Source of the DNA: an uncultured Flavobacteriales bacterium
GTDB taxonomy: Bacteria; Bacteroidota; Bacteroidia; Flavobacteriales_D; Parvicellaceae
Assembly: GCA_943787725.1 (NCBI GenBank)
Contig: CALSNM010000014.1
Span: 62,001 to 126,000, forward strand
Length of the DNA: 64,000 nucleotides
Direction of reading: 5' to 3'
The notes under the pieces are model-generated. The model saw nothing but the letters and a program-made list of their open reading frames with translations, was not told the DNA's origin and searched no databases. Position 1 is the stretch's first letter, and each line of letters opens with the position of its first letter. The translations under genes were made by a program, and so were the position numbers. Positions 8,938 to 18,637 of the stretch are shown here, one piece after another.

Positions 8938-8964
8938 AAAAAAGGTACAGACTGTATCTTTTTT
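8938..8964. terminator. Terminator-like hairpin between divergent genes
   Basis: AAAAAAGGTACA, loop GAC, then TGTATCTTTTTT: a 12-base stem with one G-T pair, A-rich on one side and T-rich on the other, so it could terminate on either strand. It lies between the starts of divergent genes, where a simple terminator is not expected. Confidence 0.45.
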
Positions 8965-8989
8965 AATCTTACTTATTATATAAATAACT

Positions 8990-9291
8990 ATGAAAACTTT
9001 AATTAAAATAGTATTACTCTTAATTCCTTTCTATGGAGTGGGTCAACCAAACACCGATTTAGTTTGAGAAACAGGCGAGTTTATAATATAGGTAGTGTCG
9101 ACATTTTTATTAATACTAATGTATCTAACGAATTATTGAGAAGACATCTATTAAGGGAAGAGTTAACACAATCATTGGGATTCCCAAATGATAGTTATGA
9201 ATATGAGGATAGTATATTTTATGGGAGTTATAGCGATGTTCTTGAATTTTCAGATTTAGACAAACAGATCATTAGAAGGCACTATAATTAA
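8990..9291 (+). pseudogene. DUF2927-like C-terminal fragment with detached signal peptide
   Basis: An ATG at 8990 starts a signal peptide (MKTLIKIVLLLIPFYGVGQ) that ends in TGA at 9065-9067. In another frame from about 9064 follow 75 residues matching the end of DUF2927-type proteins: INTNVSNELLRRHLLREELT, QSLGFPNDS, DSIFY, and SDLDKQIIRRHYN. The N-terminal half of the domain is missing, so this is a deleted and frameshifted remnant. DUF2927 proteins are secreted and often considered putative metalloproteases because of a conserved HxxxEE-like helix; activity is unproven. Confidence 0.6.
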
Positions 9292-9331
9292 ATAAATATT
9301 ATCCTAAATGGTATTATTAAATATAAAAGCG

Positions 9332-9610
9332 ATGAAAAAATTAATCTTAGTTATCGGAATATCTTTTTTAAGTATTGTGAGTTTTAGTCAAACCATTAAT
9401 AATGATACTATAGTCAATAAAAACTCAATAACCCCAAATTCATATAGTGAAGATATGAAAAACCAATACCATAAAGAGCTAGGTAATAGTATGTCTAATT
9501 GGGCCCCGGAAAGGGTAATAGCCTTTAGAAAAATATTTGTTTATAGTGATTTCACACCCATTAGCAAGGACACGCTATACTATTATTACCCTTCATTAAA
9601 AGAAAATTAA
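9332..9610 (+). CDS. Small secreted protein, possibly a truncated relative of the type B family
   Basis: 92 residues from the ATG at 9332, which starts the signal peptide MKKLILVIGISFLSIVSFSQ; an upstream in-frame ATG at 9308 would spoil the leader. After the leader come NNDTIVNKNSIT and a helical segment NQYHKELGNSMSNW. The DTxxxKNS(L/I)T spacing resembles the linker of the type B proteins at 3832 and 4437, and the leader is of the same type, so distant common descent is possible. No function can be given. Confidence 0.5.
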   Translation: MKKLILVIGISFLSIVSFSQTINNDTIVNKNSITPNSYSEDMKNQYHKELGNSMSNWAPERVIAFRKIFVYSDFTPISKDTLYYYYPSLKEN

Positions 9611-9713
9611 AACACTATAATTAAAAGAAAGTCATTCTAAATGAAAATTACAATTATTCCTTATATTTAATTATTATTTATCAGAATAGAAACATAAATA
9701 AAATACTTAAAAC

Positions 9714-10216
9714 ATGAAATGGATTAAAGGTTGGATTCCTAGTACTATCGCTATTTTAATGGTTATTGGCATAGCTATACCGGGAGCAATAAGAAATTAT
9801 AAGAAGCAAAAGGCAAACGACCAGGCTCGTGATAATTTTGCTAAAACTAATTCTGAAATAATAAGAAATAATGAAATAATTTTAATGCTGAATATGATTC
9901 CGCTAAAACTATTGAAGATATGAAAGCCATTTTTAATAATACTGAGTATGATGCAATATGGAAAAATCAGGGTTTAAGTGATAACCAAATAGGAAATATT
10001 AGAAAAGTATTAATAGAATATGGTGGTGATATGAGTAAAATGATTGGGGATGTTCCAATTTATACATATATAACTCGTAAAAACGGTATGAGAGAAAAAT
10101 TGATGGATATGTGGTTAATTTATGGGCCTAAAGAACAAACAGTCCCATTTATTGAAAAATACGGGGAGATGCCACCAGAAATTATTGATTCATCAGAATA
10201 TCTTAAAAATCAATAA
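9714..10216 (+). pseudogene. Membrane-anchored small protein split by a frameshift
   Basis: The first frame (9714-9923) gives one N-terminal membrane segment (WIPSTIAILMVIGIAIPG) and a helical stretch. Around 9870 the coding sequence continues in the next frame as NNFNAEYDSAKTIEDMKAIF and then the 98 residues ending at 10216 (YDAIWKNQGLSDNQIGNIRK, DVPIYTYITRKNGMREKL). Reading both as one gives a single-pass protein of about 167 residues with a soluble helical domain. One base of indel separates the frames. The family is not recognised. The C-terminal part could also be translated from its own ATG at 9920. Confidence 0.55.
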
Positions 10217-10278
10217 TTGTTTTAGAAGCTTTTTAAACAATTAATAGCCTCGTCAAAATTTAACAATAAATCAAGGAT

Positions 10279-10812
10279 ATGGATTTTAAAAGGTTAAACA
10301 TTATTACAATATTACTGCTGCTGTTTACTTTTCTAAGTTGTACAGGTCAAAAACCAGAGTACGAGATCACTTGCACGGAAACAGGTTGTTCAGGAACGTA
10401 CACTGGGCCTGAATTTGATAGGTCAAAACCTGCTGGTAAAAAAGACATTGCCCATCGATTCTCCAATCATATGGCCACTAGTGTGGGAGATGAATTAAAA
10501 ACACTTTATAAGCAGAAGATATACGTGCAGGTAAATCTTGAAAAGATCAGTATGACCACCAAAGACAAGAACGGCATTGGAAATGTTGTGTATACATTGG
10601 AAATACCATTTGTTAGTGTAAAAAAACCTTGTGATTGCTATACTGCATTCGATCACAGAGGAGGGTGGGACCATAAAATTTTGGAATCAACTGTAAGAAA
10701 TGTGTTTAGAAATAAGAAAAATTTACAATTAGTCGAAAAAAACACACCTGAAGGATTACAAGAATTCTGGGTGCAATACCAGCACATGGATTATCAATCG
10801 GGATGTAAATAA
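10279..10812 (+). CDS. Putative lipoprotein
   Basis: 177 residues. The N-terminus has a lipobox (LLLLFTFLSC, Cys about residue 21), so outer-membrane lipidation is likely. The mature part has several further cysteines (ITCTETGCSG, KKPCDCYTAF and one near the C-terminus), which suggests disulfides in the periplasm or outside. There is no domain I recognise. It sits 36 bases before a barrel-like outer-membrane protein on the same strand, so the two may be co-expressed. Confidence 0.6.
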   Translation: MDFKRLNIITILLLLFTFLSCTGQKPEYEITCTETGCSGTYTGPEFDRSKPAGKKDIAHRFSNHMATSVGDELKTLYKQKIYVQVNLEKISMTTKDKNGIGNVVYTLEIPFVSVKKPCDCYTAFDHRGGWDHKILESTVRNVFRNKKNLQLVEKNTPEGLQEFWVQYQHMDYQSGCK

Positions 10813-10848
10813 CGCTAAGGTTGTAGTGAAAATTAAACGAATAAAATT

Positions 10849-11535
10849 ATGAAGAGTTTATTATTTCTGTCGCTGATGCTATGTAGTATCAATTACTATT
10901 CACAAATGAATGAAGTTACTGGAGGGAATATAGGGCTTTCATTTTTGGGAGGTGGAAAACTAAACTCTTCCGATAACATTGATTATTCGCCAGGTATATT
11001 GTGGGGTGTAGGGGTTACTACGGCACTTGGAGATATTATTTTCCCAGAGGTTAATTATATGCGTTCAAAAACAAATTATGGCATTGATTCTTTGGGACGT
11101 GGTTTGATGAATAATACTAGTACTTTAGGGATAGGGTTAAATACAAAAATTCCTTTTTATAGCCTAAGCCTAGGAAAATCTTCAAAGGGAGAGTGTTGGT
11201 ATATGAATATTAAATTACTTGTGGATTACATTTATTCCGTAAATTTTAAAAACAAAACAAATTTCACATATACCAACCAAAATGACCATGTGTTAAATTT
11301 AGGATTGGGTATTAATCCAAAGTATAGTGGAGGTCATAAAAGTCGTGTTGCTTGGTCCTATTTTTACGATTTTGGTTATCGGTTAGATTTGAATAAAAAT
11401 GACGGGTTCTCAATTGGTGATCAAACTAATTGGAAACAAAATGGATTTTTTTTCAGGCTAACAATAGTACACTACAAAACGAGCGATTTCCTTGGTGGAA
11501 ATAAAGAAAAGAAGAGTTACAAAATGAGGTATTAA
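10849..11535 (+). CDS. Putative outer-membrane beta-barrel protein
   Basis: 228 residues with a short signal peptide (MKSLLFLSLMLCSINYYSQ). The mature sequence alternates hydrophobic and polar residues in strands typical of a small 8-stranded barrel: GGNIGLSFLGGG, ILWGVGVTTALGDIIFPEVN, STLGIGLNTKIPFYSLSLG, and FFFRLTIVHY near the end. It does not end in the usual aromatic residue but in KMRY, which is close. The specific family is not identified. It shares strand and spacing with the lipoprotein gene just upstream. Confidence 0.55.
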   Translation: MKSLLFLSLMLCSINYYSQMNEVTGGNIGLSFLGGGKLNSSDNIDYSPGILWGVGVTTALGDIIFPEVNYMRSKTNYGIDSLGRGLMNNTSTLGIGLNTKIPFYSLSLGKSSKGECWYMNIKLLVDYIYSVNFKNKTNFTYTNQNDHVLNLGLGINPKYSGGHKSRVAWSYFYDFGYRLDLNKNDGFSIGDQTNWKQNGFFFRLTIVHYKTSDFLGGNKEKKSYKMRY

Positions 11536-11566
11536 TCTATCAATTTATTCACTCGCAGGTAGTAAA

Positions 11567-11632
11567 GGAATCTAGGTTGTTAAGGTGAGTTATGGAGAGA
11601 TAATAGAAGAGGTTAGGGTTTTGAGGGAGTAG
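11567..11632 (+). pseudogene. Remnant of a T9SS sorting-domain 3' end
   Basis: Sixty-six bases match the last part of the sorting domains at 2806 and 14586 (VVKVSYGEIIEEVRVLRE then stop), with an in-frame TAG replacing the tyrosine codon just upstream. The remainder of the passenger gene is missing. It marks the site of a deleted T9SS cargo gene or of a partial cassette copy. Confidence 0.7.
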
Positions 11633-11638
11633 GAAGGT

Positions 11639-11654
11639 CTTGTGCTAGGTATTT
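11639..11654 (+). repeat. Post-sorting-domain tail motif, copy
   Basis: TCTTGTGCTAGGTATT follows the sorting-domain remnant by six bases, the same spacing as at 3059. It resembles the 16-mers at 137 and 161. Confidence 0.45.
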
Positions 11655-11701
11655 TGGAATACCATAAAATGCATGTATATTTATCGTCTAAAATTTATTC
11701 T

Positions 11702-14700
11702 ATGAAACAACTACTAGTATTACCGCTCTTATTGATTGCTTTTATTTCTTTTGGACAAGTTCCCAATTATGTTCCAACCAATGGATTAGTTGGTTATTGG
11801 CCTTTTAATGGGAATGCCAATGATGAATCAGGGAATGGGAATAATGGAACGAATAACGGGGCTACATTAACTACAGATAGATTTGGAAATGCGAATAGTG
11901 CTTATGGTTTTGTTGTAGATGGATCTGTAGGTTGGGGAGCTGCTCAACAATATATAGATGTTCCATACTCTAGTGTATTTAATTCTGGAGTAATGACATG
12001 TTCTGGGTGGGTTTATCCTGAGGAGAAACCGTCGCCTTATGACAATCGCCCTCTCACGATATTTAGTAGATGGAATGACGCATCTCCCAACTTTAGGTTT
12101 CAAGTAACTTATGGAAATGAGGTACAGTTTCAGCTATATGATAATTTGGGGACAAGTCACATAGTCCTTATGGGTAATGTACCGTTCAATGAATGGAGTT
12201 TTGTCCTGTGTACGTATGATGGAAATGAGTGCCGCATCTATTTGAATGGTGTGTTGATCCATTCTGAACTCTTAGGTATTCAACTAATGCAAGGTCCAAG
12301 CAATCTGACTATTGCACAAACCAAAATGCCAAATGGAAACTGGTATTTTTTTGATGGTACATTAGATGACCTTGGTTATTGGAATCGCGCCCTATCAGAA
12401 TCTGAAATTCAGCAACTGTATGCTTCATGTACTTCACCTATTACTTTAAATAGTATTCCGGACCAAAGTAGTTGTGCTGGGGATCTAGTTACTCTAACAG
12501 CCAATGCAACTGTGCCGTCGGAAGACAATCTTGTCATTACAAGTGTTTTTGATGGGCCACTAACAGGTGGTACACCAAAAGGTGTAGAGCTTTATGTTAT
12601 TAATGATATAAATGATTTAAGTGCGTATGGAATTGGTTCTGCGAACAATGGAGGCGGAACAGATGGTCAAGAATTCACCTTTCCGGCTGTTACTGCTGCT
12701 GCTGGAGATTACATTTATTTGGCTTCTGATTCAGCTTCATTTAATAACTGGTTTGGATTTAATTCCGACTATGTTACCGGTATTATGAGTATTAATGGAG
12801 ATGATGCTATAGAGTTATTTTACAGTGGTAGTGTAATCGATGTGTTTGGCGATATTGATGTTGATGGTAATGGTGAACCTTGGGAATATATGGACGGTTG
12901 GGCATATCGAAATAATTCAACAGGTCCTGATGGAGGCTCATTTACTCTTGCAAACTGGAGTTTTAGTGGTCCCAATGCACTAGATGGAGAGTTGTTAAAT
13001 TCTACCGCAGCAAGCCCTATTCCTAATGGTACATACACGCATGCTGGTAATAGCGCTATCAATACATATACGATGGATGTAACCGCTGCAGGTAGCATGG
13101 ACTATACTTTTGCCGGAGATTTTTCGGGTACAGACCCAGCCATTAATATTAGTCTTGGAGATACACTTGTTTTCAATGTAAATGCACCTGGACATCCGTT
13201 TTGGATAAACGATGTGCAAGGCACCGGAAACGCAAATGGAGTTGCTGTAGCAAACAATGGAACCAGTTCTAATACAATTACTTGGGTGCCTTCTGCTGCA
13301 GGGTACGTATTATTACAATTGCGAATTTCATTCCATGATGACCAATACCATTACGGTAGGTGCACCCGCTATTTCTTATGCATGGGATAACGGAGTTGTA
13401 AATGGAGTTCCATTTACACCAACAGCTAGTGGAGAGTATGTTGTAATTGCCACCGGTGGCGTTGGGTGTACAGCTACCGACACGGTAAATATAATTGTAA
13501 ATTCACTTCCAACAGTGGATGCAGGAACCTTTCTGCAAATTTGCGCTGGTGATACTGTTACCCTTAGCGGTGCAGGAGCTACTACCTACATTTGGGATAA
13601 TGGAATTTCAGACGGAGTGCTTTTTACACCAAGCACCACAACATTATATACAGTTAATGGGACCGATGCTAACGGTTGTTCAGCTAGCGATACGGTATCT
13701 GTGGGAGTATGGAATTTACCATTGGTAGATGCTGGAACAGATCAAGCAGTTTGTGATGGTAATCAGTTAACATTATCGGGTTCTGGTGCCGCTTCATATG
13801 TATGGAACAATAGCGTTTTAGATGGGGTTGCATTTACACCTCTTTCAACAGCTACTTATACAGTTACAGGTGCCGACGGGAATGGTTGTGTGAATAGTGC
13901 TCAGGTTGAAGTAACTGTAAATGCGCTGCCAACAGCTGTAAGTGCGAGGTTCAGATGTTTCTGTATGTACTGGAGATTCAGCAATATTAAATGGTTCGGG
14001 AGCGGTAAGTTATACATGGGATAATGGAATTACGGATGGCGTTCACTTCATACCAGTATTTACCGCAAATACCTACACAGTAACCGGAACGGATGGAAAT
14101 GGTTGCGAAAATTCGGACCAAGTAGCTGTAACCGTAAATGCGCTTCCATCCGTTGGATGCAGGTAGCAGACCAAACCGTATGTGAAGGCGACCCCGTAAC
14201 CGTATCCGGTACAGGGGCAAGTTCATACACATGGGATAATGGCGTTAGTGATGGTGTAGCGTTTAACGCAACCGCTACTACAACTTATACTGTAATAGGT
14301 GCCGATGTTAATGGATGTGAGAATTCAGATGATGTATGGTAGTAACCGTATCACCCTCACCAGCTGTAGTTGCAATCGGCAGCAGCAGATTCTGTCTGTG
14401 TAAATTGGGAAAACGTTACCCTTTCTGGTTCTCCTGCTGGTGGTGTTTTCTCAGGAAATGGCGTATCGGGACGATCGTTTTTATCCAGCCTGTTGCGGGA
14501 GTAGGTTCACATGATGTTGTGTATAGTTATACGGACCCAACTACAGGTTGTGTGGGTACAGATTCATTAACCATGGTAGTTGAGGAATGTACAGGTATTA
14601 CTGAAAGTGGACTGAGTAACTTATCAATCTACCCCAACCCAACATCCGACCAAATTACCATCGATATAAAGGGTTATAATGGAGTTAGTTAATGTTGAGG

Positions 14701-14837
14701 TATATGATTTACAAGGAAGGTTATTAGAAACCACCACAAACACCATTGTATCTCTTAAAAAACACGCCAAGGGAATCTATGTTCTTAAGGTGAGTTATGG
14801 AGAGATAACTGAAGAGGTTAGGGTAGTGAGGGATTAG
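11702..14837 (+). pseudogene. Giant multidomain T9SS cargo (LamG, lamin-tail, cupredoxin, Ig repeats), frameshifted
   Basis: Read through its frameshifts this is about 1040 residues. Start: ATG at 11702 giving MKQLLVLPLLLIAFISFGQ. Order: LamG/concanavalin fold (VGYWPFNGNANDESGNGNNG to NRALSESEIQQLY); an LTD-like module (GVELYVINDINDLSAYGIG, DDAIELFYSGSVIDVFGD); a plastocyanin-like module with GHPFWIND and YYYNCEFHSMM; about five Ig/PKD-like repeats (SYTWDNGxxDGVxF, VTGxDxNGC); and a T9SS sorting domain (IYPNPTSDQITIDIKG). Frames break near 13302 (GGG for GG), 13945, 14155, 14163, 14336, 14375, 14465, 14490 and 14690, all net insertions. Either a decaying surface protein or uncorrected insertions in repeated DNA. 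An adhesive or carbohydrate-binding surface role is inferred from LamG. Confidence 0.8.
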
Positions 14838-14946
14838 TAGTTTCTTTAGAATATTGACGTAAGTGTAAGGTTTTTGCAGAAAAGATAAGAATTCAAGTGC
14901 TCTAGTTAACGTCCTTTGGTTACATTTATCCCATAAAAACTATGCA

Positions 14947-15459
14947 ATGGAAAAGCAAGATTTAGAAGTATTTGATGATGTAGACTTTAATAATGAAGCA
15001 CCTCGAAAGAGACCCGCATTTATAACTGTTTTAGCTATTCTTAGTTGGGTTTTCATTGGTTATGGCACTCTTGTCCGAGTTCAGGGAATTACAGTTACCG
15101 AAGAGCAATATGAGCAGCAAATGGAAGTTGTGTATAAAGAGGTAGAAAAATTAGGTGATTCGCCATTGGGTATTGATCTGGTCAACTATGAAATAAAAAA
15201 ATATGATAATCGAAAATTTAATAATCTGTCCCAATTAATTTTTCTGTTCTTAGAGGGGTTTGCCGTTTTTATTATGTTTAAGTTAAAGAGAAAAGGTTAC
15301 TGGTTATACACTATTGCTCAAATTGGATTTATTGCCATAGTGTTTTATGTTTTACCCGGTGAAAATGTAATTTCTAAAATGGTTATTACTTACTATTTGT
15401 TTATCATAATATTGTTTCAGATATTATACGGTGTCAATTTAAAACACATGAAAGAATAA
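14947..15459 (+). CDS. Hypothetical four-segment membrane protein
   Basis: 170 residues with no signal peptide. An acidic N-terminus precedes a membrane segment (ITVLAILSWVFIGYGTLV, about 27-44). A soluble helical loop of about 50 residues follows (EEQYEQQMEVVYKEVEKLGD). Three more segments follow: LIFLFLEGFAVFIMFKL, YTIAQIGFIAIVFYVLP and MVITYYLFIIILFQILYG. The family is not recognised. It resembles small membrane proteins that flank housekeeping genes in Bacteroidota. It is convergent with the DUF4159 gene, with three bases between their stops. Confidence 0.6.
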   Translation: MEKQDLEVFDDVDFNNEAPRKRPAFITVLAILSWVFIGYGTLVRVQGITVTEEQYEQQMEVVYKEVEKLGDSPLGIDLVNYEIKKYDNRKFNNLSQLIFLFLEGFAVFIMFKLKRKGYWLYTIAQIGFIAIVFYVLPGENVISKMVITYYLFIIILFQILYGVNLKHMKE

Positions 15460-15462
15460 TTC

Positions 15463-16182
15463 CTATTTGTTTTCACCCAGAGTTATAAACTGAATAATGT
15501 TGGCGCCCATTTGGAGCGCTTTGTCGCGCGCTTCTTCACTATCATTATGAACTTCTGCGTCTTCCCAGCCATCTCCTAAATCACATTCAATATCGTAAAA
15601 GCAGATTAACCTTCCTTCGTAAATAATTCCAAAGCCTTGTGGAGCCTTAGAATCATGCTCGTGTATTTTTGGCAGGCCTTTGTCAAAATCATATGTTTGA
15701 TGATAAATAGCGTGTGTGTGAGGAAGTTCTATAAAATCCAATTCTGGAAATACTTTTTTCATTTGGGGTCGAACGAATTTATCCATACCATAATTGTCCG
15801 AAATATGAAGAAACCCTCCGCTCAAAAGATAGTTTCGTAGGTTTTCAGCTTCTTGTTGATTAAAAACTACATTACCATGCCCTGTCATATGAACAAATGG
15901 GTAATTGTATAATTCCGGACTAGATACTTCTATGCTTGCAACATTCGGATCTATGTTCATTCCAAGCGATTTATTACAATATTTTACCAAGTTTGGGAGT
16001 GAAGTAGGGTTAGAGTACCAATCTCCACCTCCGTTGTATTTTAAAACTGCAAAAGTGTAAGAATAGTTTCCGGGTGTAGCCGAGAGACTAATTAGGGCTG
16101 ATAATAATATAAAGACTAAAAAACGCACATTCAAAAGTAAGATTATTAAAAGTAATATCCGATTTTTGTAAAAAATATTCAA
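15463..16182 (-). CDS. DUF4159 family protein
   Basis: 239 residues with an N-terminal hydrophobic export segment. A GTG at 16128 (VRFLVFILLSALISLSATPG) would give a neater signal peptide and leave more room for the divergent polyamine promoter. The body matches DUF4159: YNGGGDWYSNPTSLPNLV, PFVHMTGHGNVVF, LRNYLLSGGFLHISDNYG, and a terminal region with FCFYDIECDLGDGWED. The fold resembles a glutamine-amidotransferase/ThuA-like sheet. The function is unknown; relatives are secreted and common in Bacteroidota next to MoxR/DUF58 aerotolerance genes, which are not seen here. Confidence 0.8.
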   Translation of the reverse strand: MNIFYKNRILLLIILLLNVRFLVFILLSALISLSATPGNYSYTFAVLKYNGGGDWYSNPTSLPNLVKYCNKSLGMNIDPNVASIEVSSPELYNYPFVHMTGHGNVVFNQQEAENLRNYLLSGGFLHISDNYGMDKFVRPQMKKVFPELDFIELPHTHAIYHQTYDFDKGLPKIHEHDSKAPQGFGIIYEGRLICFYDIECDLGDGWEDAEVHNDSEEARDKALQMGANIIQFITLGENK

Positions 16183-16208
16183 TTCAATCCATTAATTCAT
16201 AAAGAGCA

Positions 16209-17516
16209 ATGCAATCATTAGGAAATCATATTTTGGTAGAGATTACGGGCTGTAATCCGCAAGTCATGAATGATGTAGCTTTTATTGAGCAAACGATGGT
16301 TGATTCAGCTACAATAGCTGGCGCAACGGTTATTAATTCTTCTTTTCACCATTTTTCTCCGTTTGGCGTTTCGGGTGTGGTGGTTATACAAGAAAGTCAT
16401 TTAGCCATACATACATGGCCTGAATACGGTTATGCTGCAGTAGATTTATTTACATGTGGAGATGAGGTAGATGCTTGGAAGGCATTTGATTTTTTAAAGG
16501 AAAGTTTTGGCGCAAAAAATTATTCAGCTCTTGAAATGAATCGAGGAGCAATTAAGATGCTATCCAGAATGGATGTTGATTTGGAATCACTCCGAAGCAC
16601 GGTAGAAGATAACATTGGAAAAGAAACCATAGAGCGCAATATATGGTTTACGGACAAAGACGATTCTCAGGCGCTTTCTCTAAGGTATAGAAAACAATTA
16701 TTCAAAGAAAAATCGGATTTTCAAGAAGTTAAAATTTTAGATACCTACCGTTATGGAAAAATGCTAACCATTGATCAAATGGTTATGACAACAGAAAAAG
16801 ATGAGGCACATTATCATGAGATGATAGCTCATCCAGCAATGTTTTCTCACGGAAATGTAAAGAATGTTCTTGTTATTGGCGGAGGTGATGGAGGAACTGT
16901 TCGAGAAGTGTTAAAACACAAAAGCATTGAGAAAGTAACCATGGTAGAAATTGATGAAGTGGTAATACAGGCATGCAAAAAGTTTTTGCCAACAATTGCT
17001 TCAGAATTTGATAACCCCAAGCTAGAAGTAATAATTGCAGACGGGATATCTTTTGTTCAAAACGCAAATGAGCGAGAATACGATTTAGTTTTAGTTGATG
17101 GTTCAGATCCAGTGGGTCCAGCAAAAGGATTATTTTCAAAACATTTCTTTTTGAATTGTAAACGTATTTTAAAAGAGAGAGGCATTCTTGTTGCTCAAGG
17201 AGAATCACCAAAGTTTAATGAAAGCGTATTTGTAGAATTGAATGCCACTTTTCAAGAAATTTTTGGTATCGAGAAAACAAAACTGTCTTTATTTAATGTG
17301 CCATCATATCCTACAGGGATATGGAGTTTCCAATGGGGTGTGAAAGGTCAAATTGAACCAACTTTGGTTAATTTTTCATTGGTGAATGATGTTTCTTTTA
17401 TAGAAGACTTGAAGTATTACAATGAGGCAATTCATATAAGTTCTTTTGCGTTGCCTAACTATGTTCGGAAAATGATTGAAAATAAAACAATAGAAAAAGT
17501 ATACAATGAGCTTTAA
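16209..17516 (+). CDS. speDE: Fused S-adenosylmethionine decarboxylase-spermidine synthase
   Basis: 435 residues joining two enzymes that act in sequence. Residues 1-120 are a class 1 bacterial AdoMet decarboxylase: self-cleavage Glu62-Ser63 in [14 protein letters not shown], His68 as processing base and Cys83 in DLFTCGD. Residues about 140-420 are spermidine synthase: [10 protein letters not shown], the AdoMet site [23 protein letters not shown], and the catalytic Asp in [11 protein letters not shown]. The pair would make decarboxylated AdoMet and pass its aminopropyl group to putrescine in the cytoplasm. The next gene, agmatinase, overlaps by 11 bases and supplies putrescine. Such fusions are known in several bacteria; here both halves keep their key residues. 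Confidence 0.93.
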   Translation: MQSLGNHILVEITGCNPQVMNDVAFIEQTMVDSATIAGATVINSSFHHFSPFGVSGVVVIQESHLAIHTWPEYGYAAVDLFTCGDEVDAWKAFDFLKESFGAKNYSALEMNRGAIKMLSRMDVDLESLRSTVEDNIGKETIERNIWFTDKDDSQALSLRYRKQLFKEKSDFQEVKILDTYRYGKMLTIDQMVMTTEKDEAHYHEMIAHPAMFSHGNVKNVLVIGGGDGGTVREVLKHKSIEKVTMVEIDEVVIQACKKFLPTIASEFDNPKLEVIIADGISFVQNANEREYDLVLVDGSDPVGPAKGLFSKHFFLNCKRILKERGILVAQGESPKFNESVFVELNATFQEIFGIEKTKLSLFNVPSYPTGIWSFQWGVKGQIEPTLVNFSLVNDVSFIEDLKYYNEAIHISSFALPNYVRKMIENKTIEKVYNEL

Positions 17517-18528
17517 TCCAAATGAAATTGGCGTAAATAATGGGAATATATTTGGTTTTCAGACTACCGAAAATGAAGCAGAAGTATTGTTGATTCCTGT
17601 TCCTTGGGATGCGACTGCTTCTTATGGGAAAGGATCTTCAGCTGGTCCAAAAGCGGTATTAGATGCCTCTATTCAACTCGATTTTTTTCATCCTGAGGTA
17701 CAAAATGCTTGGGATACAAAGGTTTTTATGACACCGATTTCAGAAGATTGGAAAAACATTAATGATACCCTAGCGGAAAGAACAAACAAGTACCTCCACT
17801 TTTTAGAAAATGGAGGTGATTTAAAAGAAAATAAAGAGCATCAAGAAACGGTAGTAGAAATTGCGGTAGCACAAAATTATTTGCGCGATAATTTGAAGAA
17901 GCGATCTGCTAAAGCTATTAAGAATGATCAAAAAATAGGAGTAGTAGGGGGTGAACATAGTGTGTCTTTAGGTTTGTTAGATGCTTTGGCGGATAAACAT
18001 GCGTCTTTTGGAATTCTACAAATGGATGCGCATGCAGATTTAAGAAAAAGCTATGAAGGTTTTGCGCAGTCACATGCCTCAATAATGTATAATGCATTGC
18101 AACATAAAAGTATTGCCTCATTAGTTCAGGTAGGCGTAAGGGATATTTCTCAGAGTGAAATGGATTTTATTAATGCGGATAATAGAATTACTTCTTTTTT
18201 TGATTGGGACCTAAAAAGTAGGCAGTTTGAAGGGGCATTATGGTCTGACCAATGCAAAGATATTGTCAGCAGCCTTCCGCAGAAAGTTTATATAAGCTTT
18301 GATATTGATTGTCTTAAGCCGCATTTATGCCCGAATACGGGTACACCCGTTCCCGGAGGGTTAGAATTTGAAGAAGCTATTTACCTTCTTTTTGAAGTAG
18401 TGAAATCAGGTCGAGAAATAATAGGGTTTGATTTATGCGAAGTAGCTCCAGGTAATACAAATTTAGATGCTATAATTGGTGCAAGAATACTCTGGAATCT
18501 CTGCCTTATTTCAAATTATAAGCAGTAA
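17506..18528 (+). CDS. speB: Agmatinase / ureohydrolase
   Basis: 340 residues of the arginase superfamily. Dimanganese ligands are visible in the four usual places: GGEHS, MDAHAD, SFDIDCL and a late glutamate in [10 protein letters not shown]. The loop after SFDID ([15 protein letters not shown]) is in the form seen in Bacteroidota agmatinase-like enzymes. The reaction is agmatine to putrescine plus urea. Overlap with the spermidine-synthase fusion indicates co-translation and supports a polyamine role over arginase or formiminoglutamase. No arginine decarboxylase is present in the window, so agmatine must come from a gene elsewhere. Confidence in the superfamily is high, in the exact substrate moderate. 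Confidence 0.85.
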   Translation: MSFNPNEIGVNNGNIFGFQTTENEAEVLLIPVPWDATASYGKGSSAGPKAVLDASIQLDFFHPEVQNAWDTKVFMTPISEDWKNINDTLAERTNKYLHFLENGGDLKENKEHQETVVEIAVAQNYLRDNLKKRSAKAIKNDQKIGVVGGEHSVSLGLLDALADKHASFGILQMDAHADLRKSYEGFAQSHASIMYNALQHKSIASLVQVGVRDISQSEMDFINADNRITSFFDWDLKSRQFEGALWSDQCKDIVSSLPQKVYISFDIDCLKPHLCPNTGTPVPGGLEFEEAIYLLFEVVKSGREIIGFDLCEVAPGNTNLDAIIGARILWNLCLISNYKQ

Positions 18529-18610
18529 GTATTGTTATTATTACGAATTAATTGTTTACAAATATTGGGAATCTTTCTAATAATCTTTTTAATTGTTCGA
18601 TAATCCCTTT

Positions 18611-18618
18611 TACATTTG
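18611..18618 (+). promoter_or_regulatory. Candidate -7 box for the biotin genes
   Basis: TACATTTG matches the Bacteroidota -7 consensus TAnnTTTG, 20 bases before the bioB ATG. A convincing -33 TTTG at 19-base spacing is not seen, so only the -7 element is claimed. Confidence 0.5.
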
Positions 18619-18637
18619 TAATATAAAATAGACCTTT

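Noticed and set aside
13250-14700. Several independent overlapping small genes in the Ig-repeat region
   Set aside because: Each open frame continues the same repeat pattern where the previous one breaks off, so they are pieces of one frameshifted gene.
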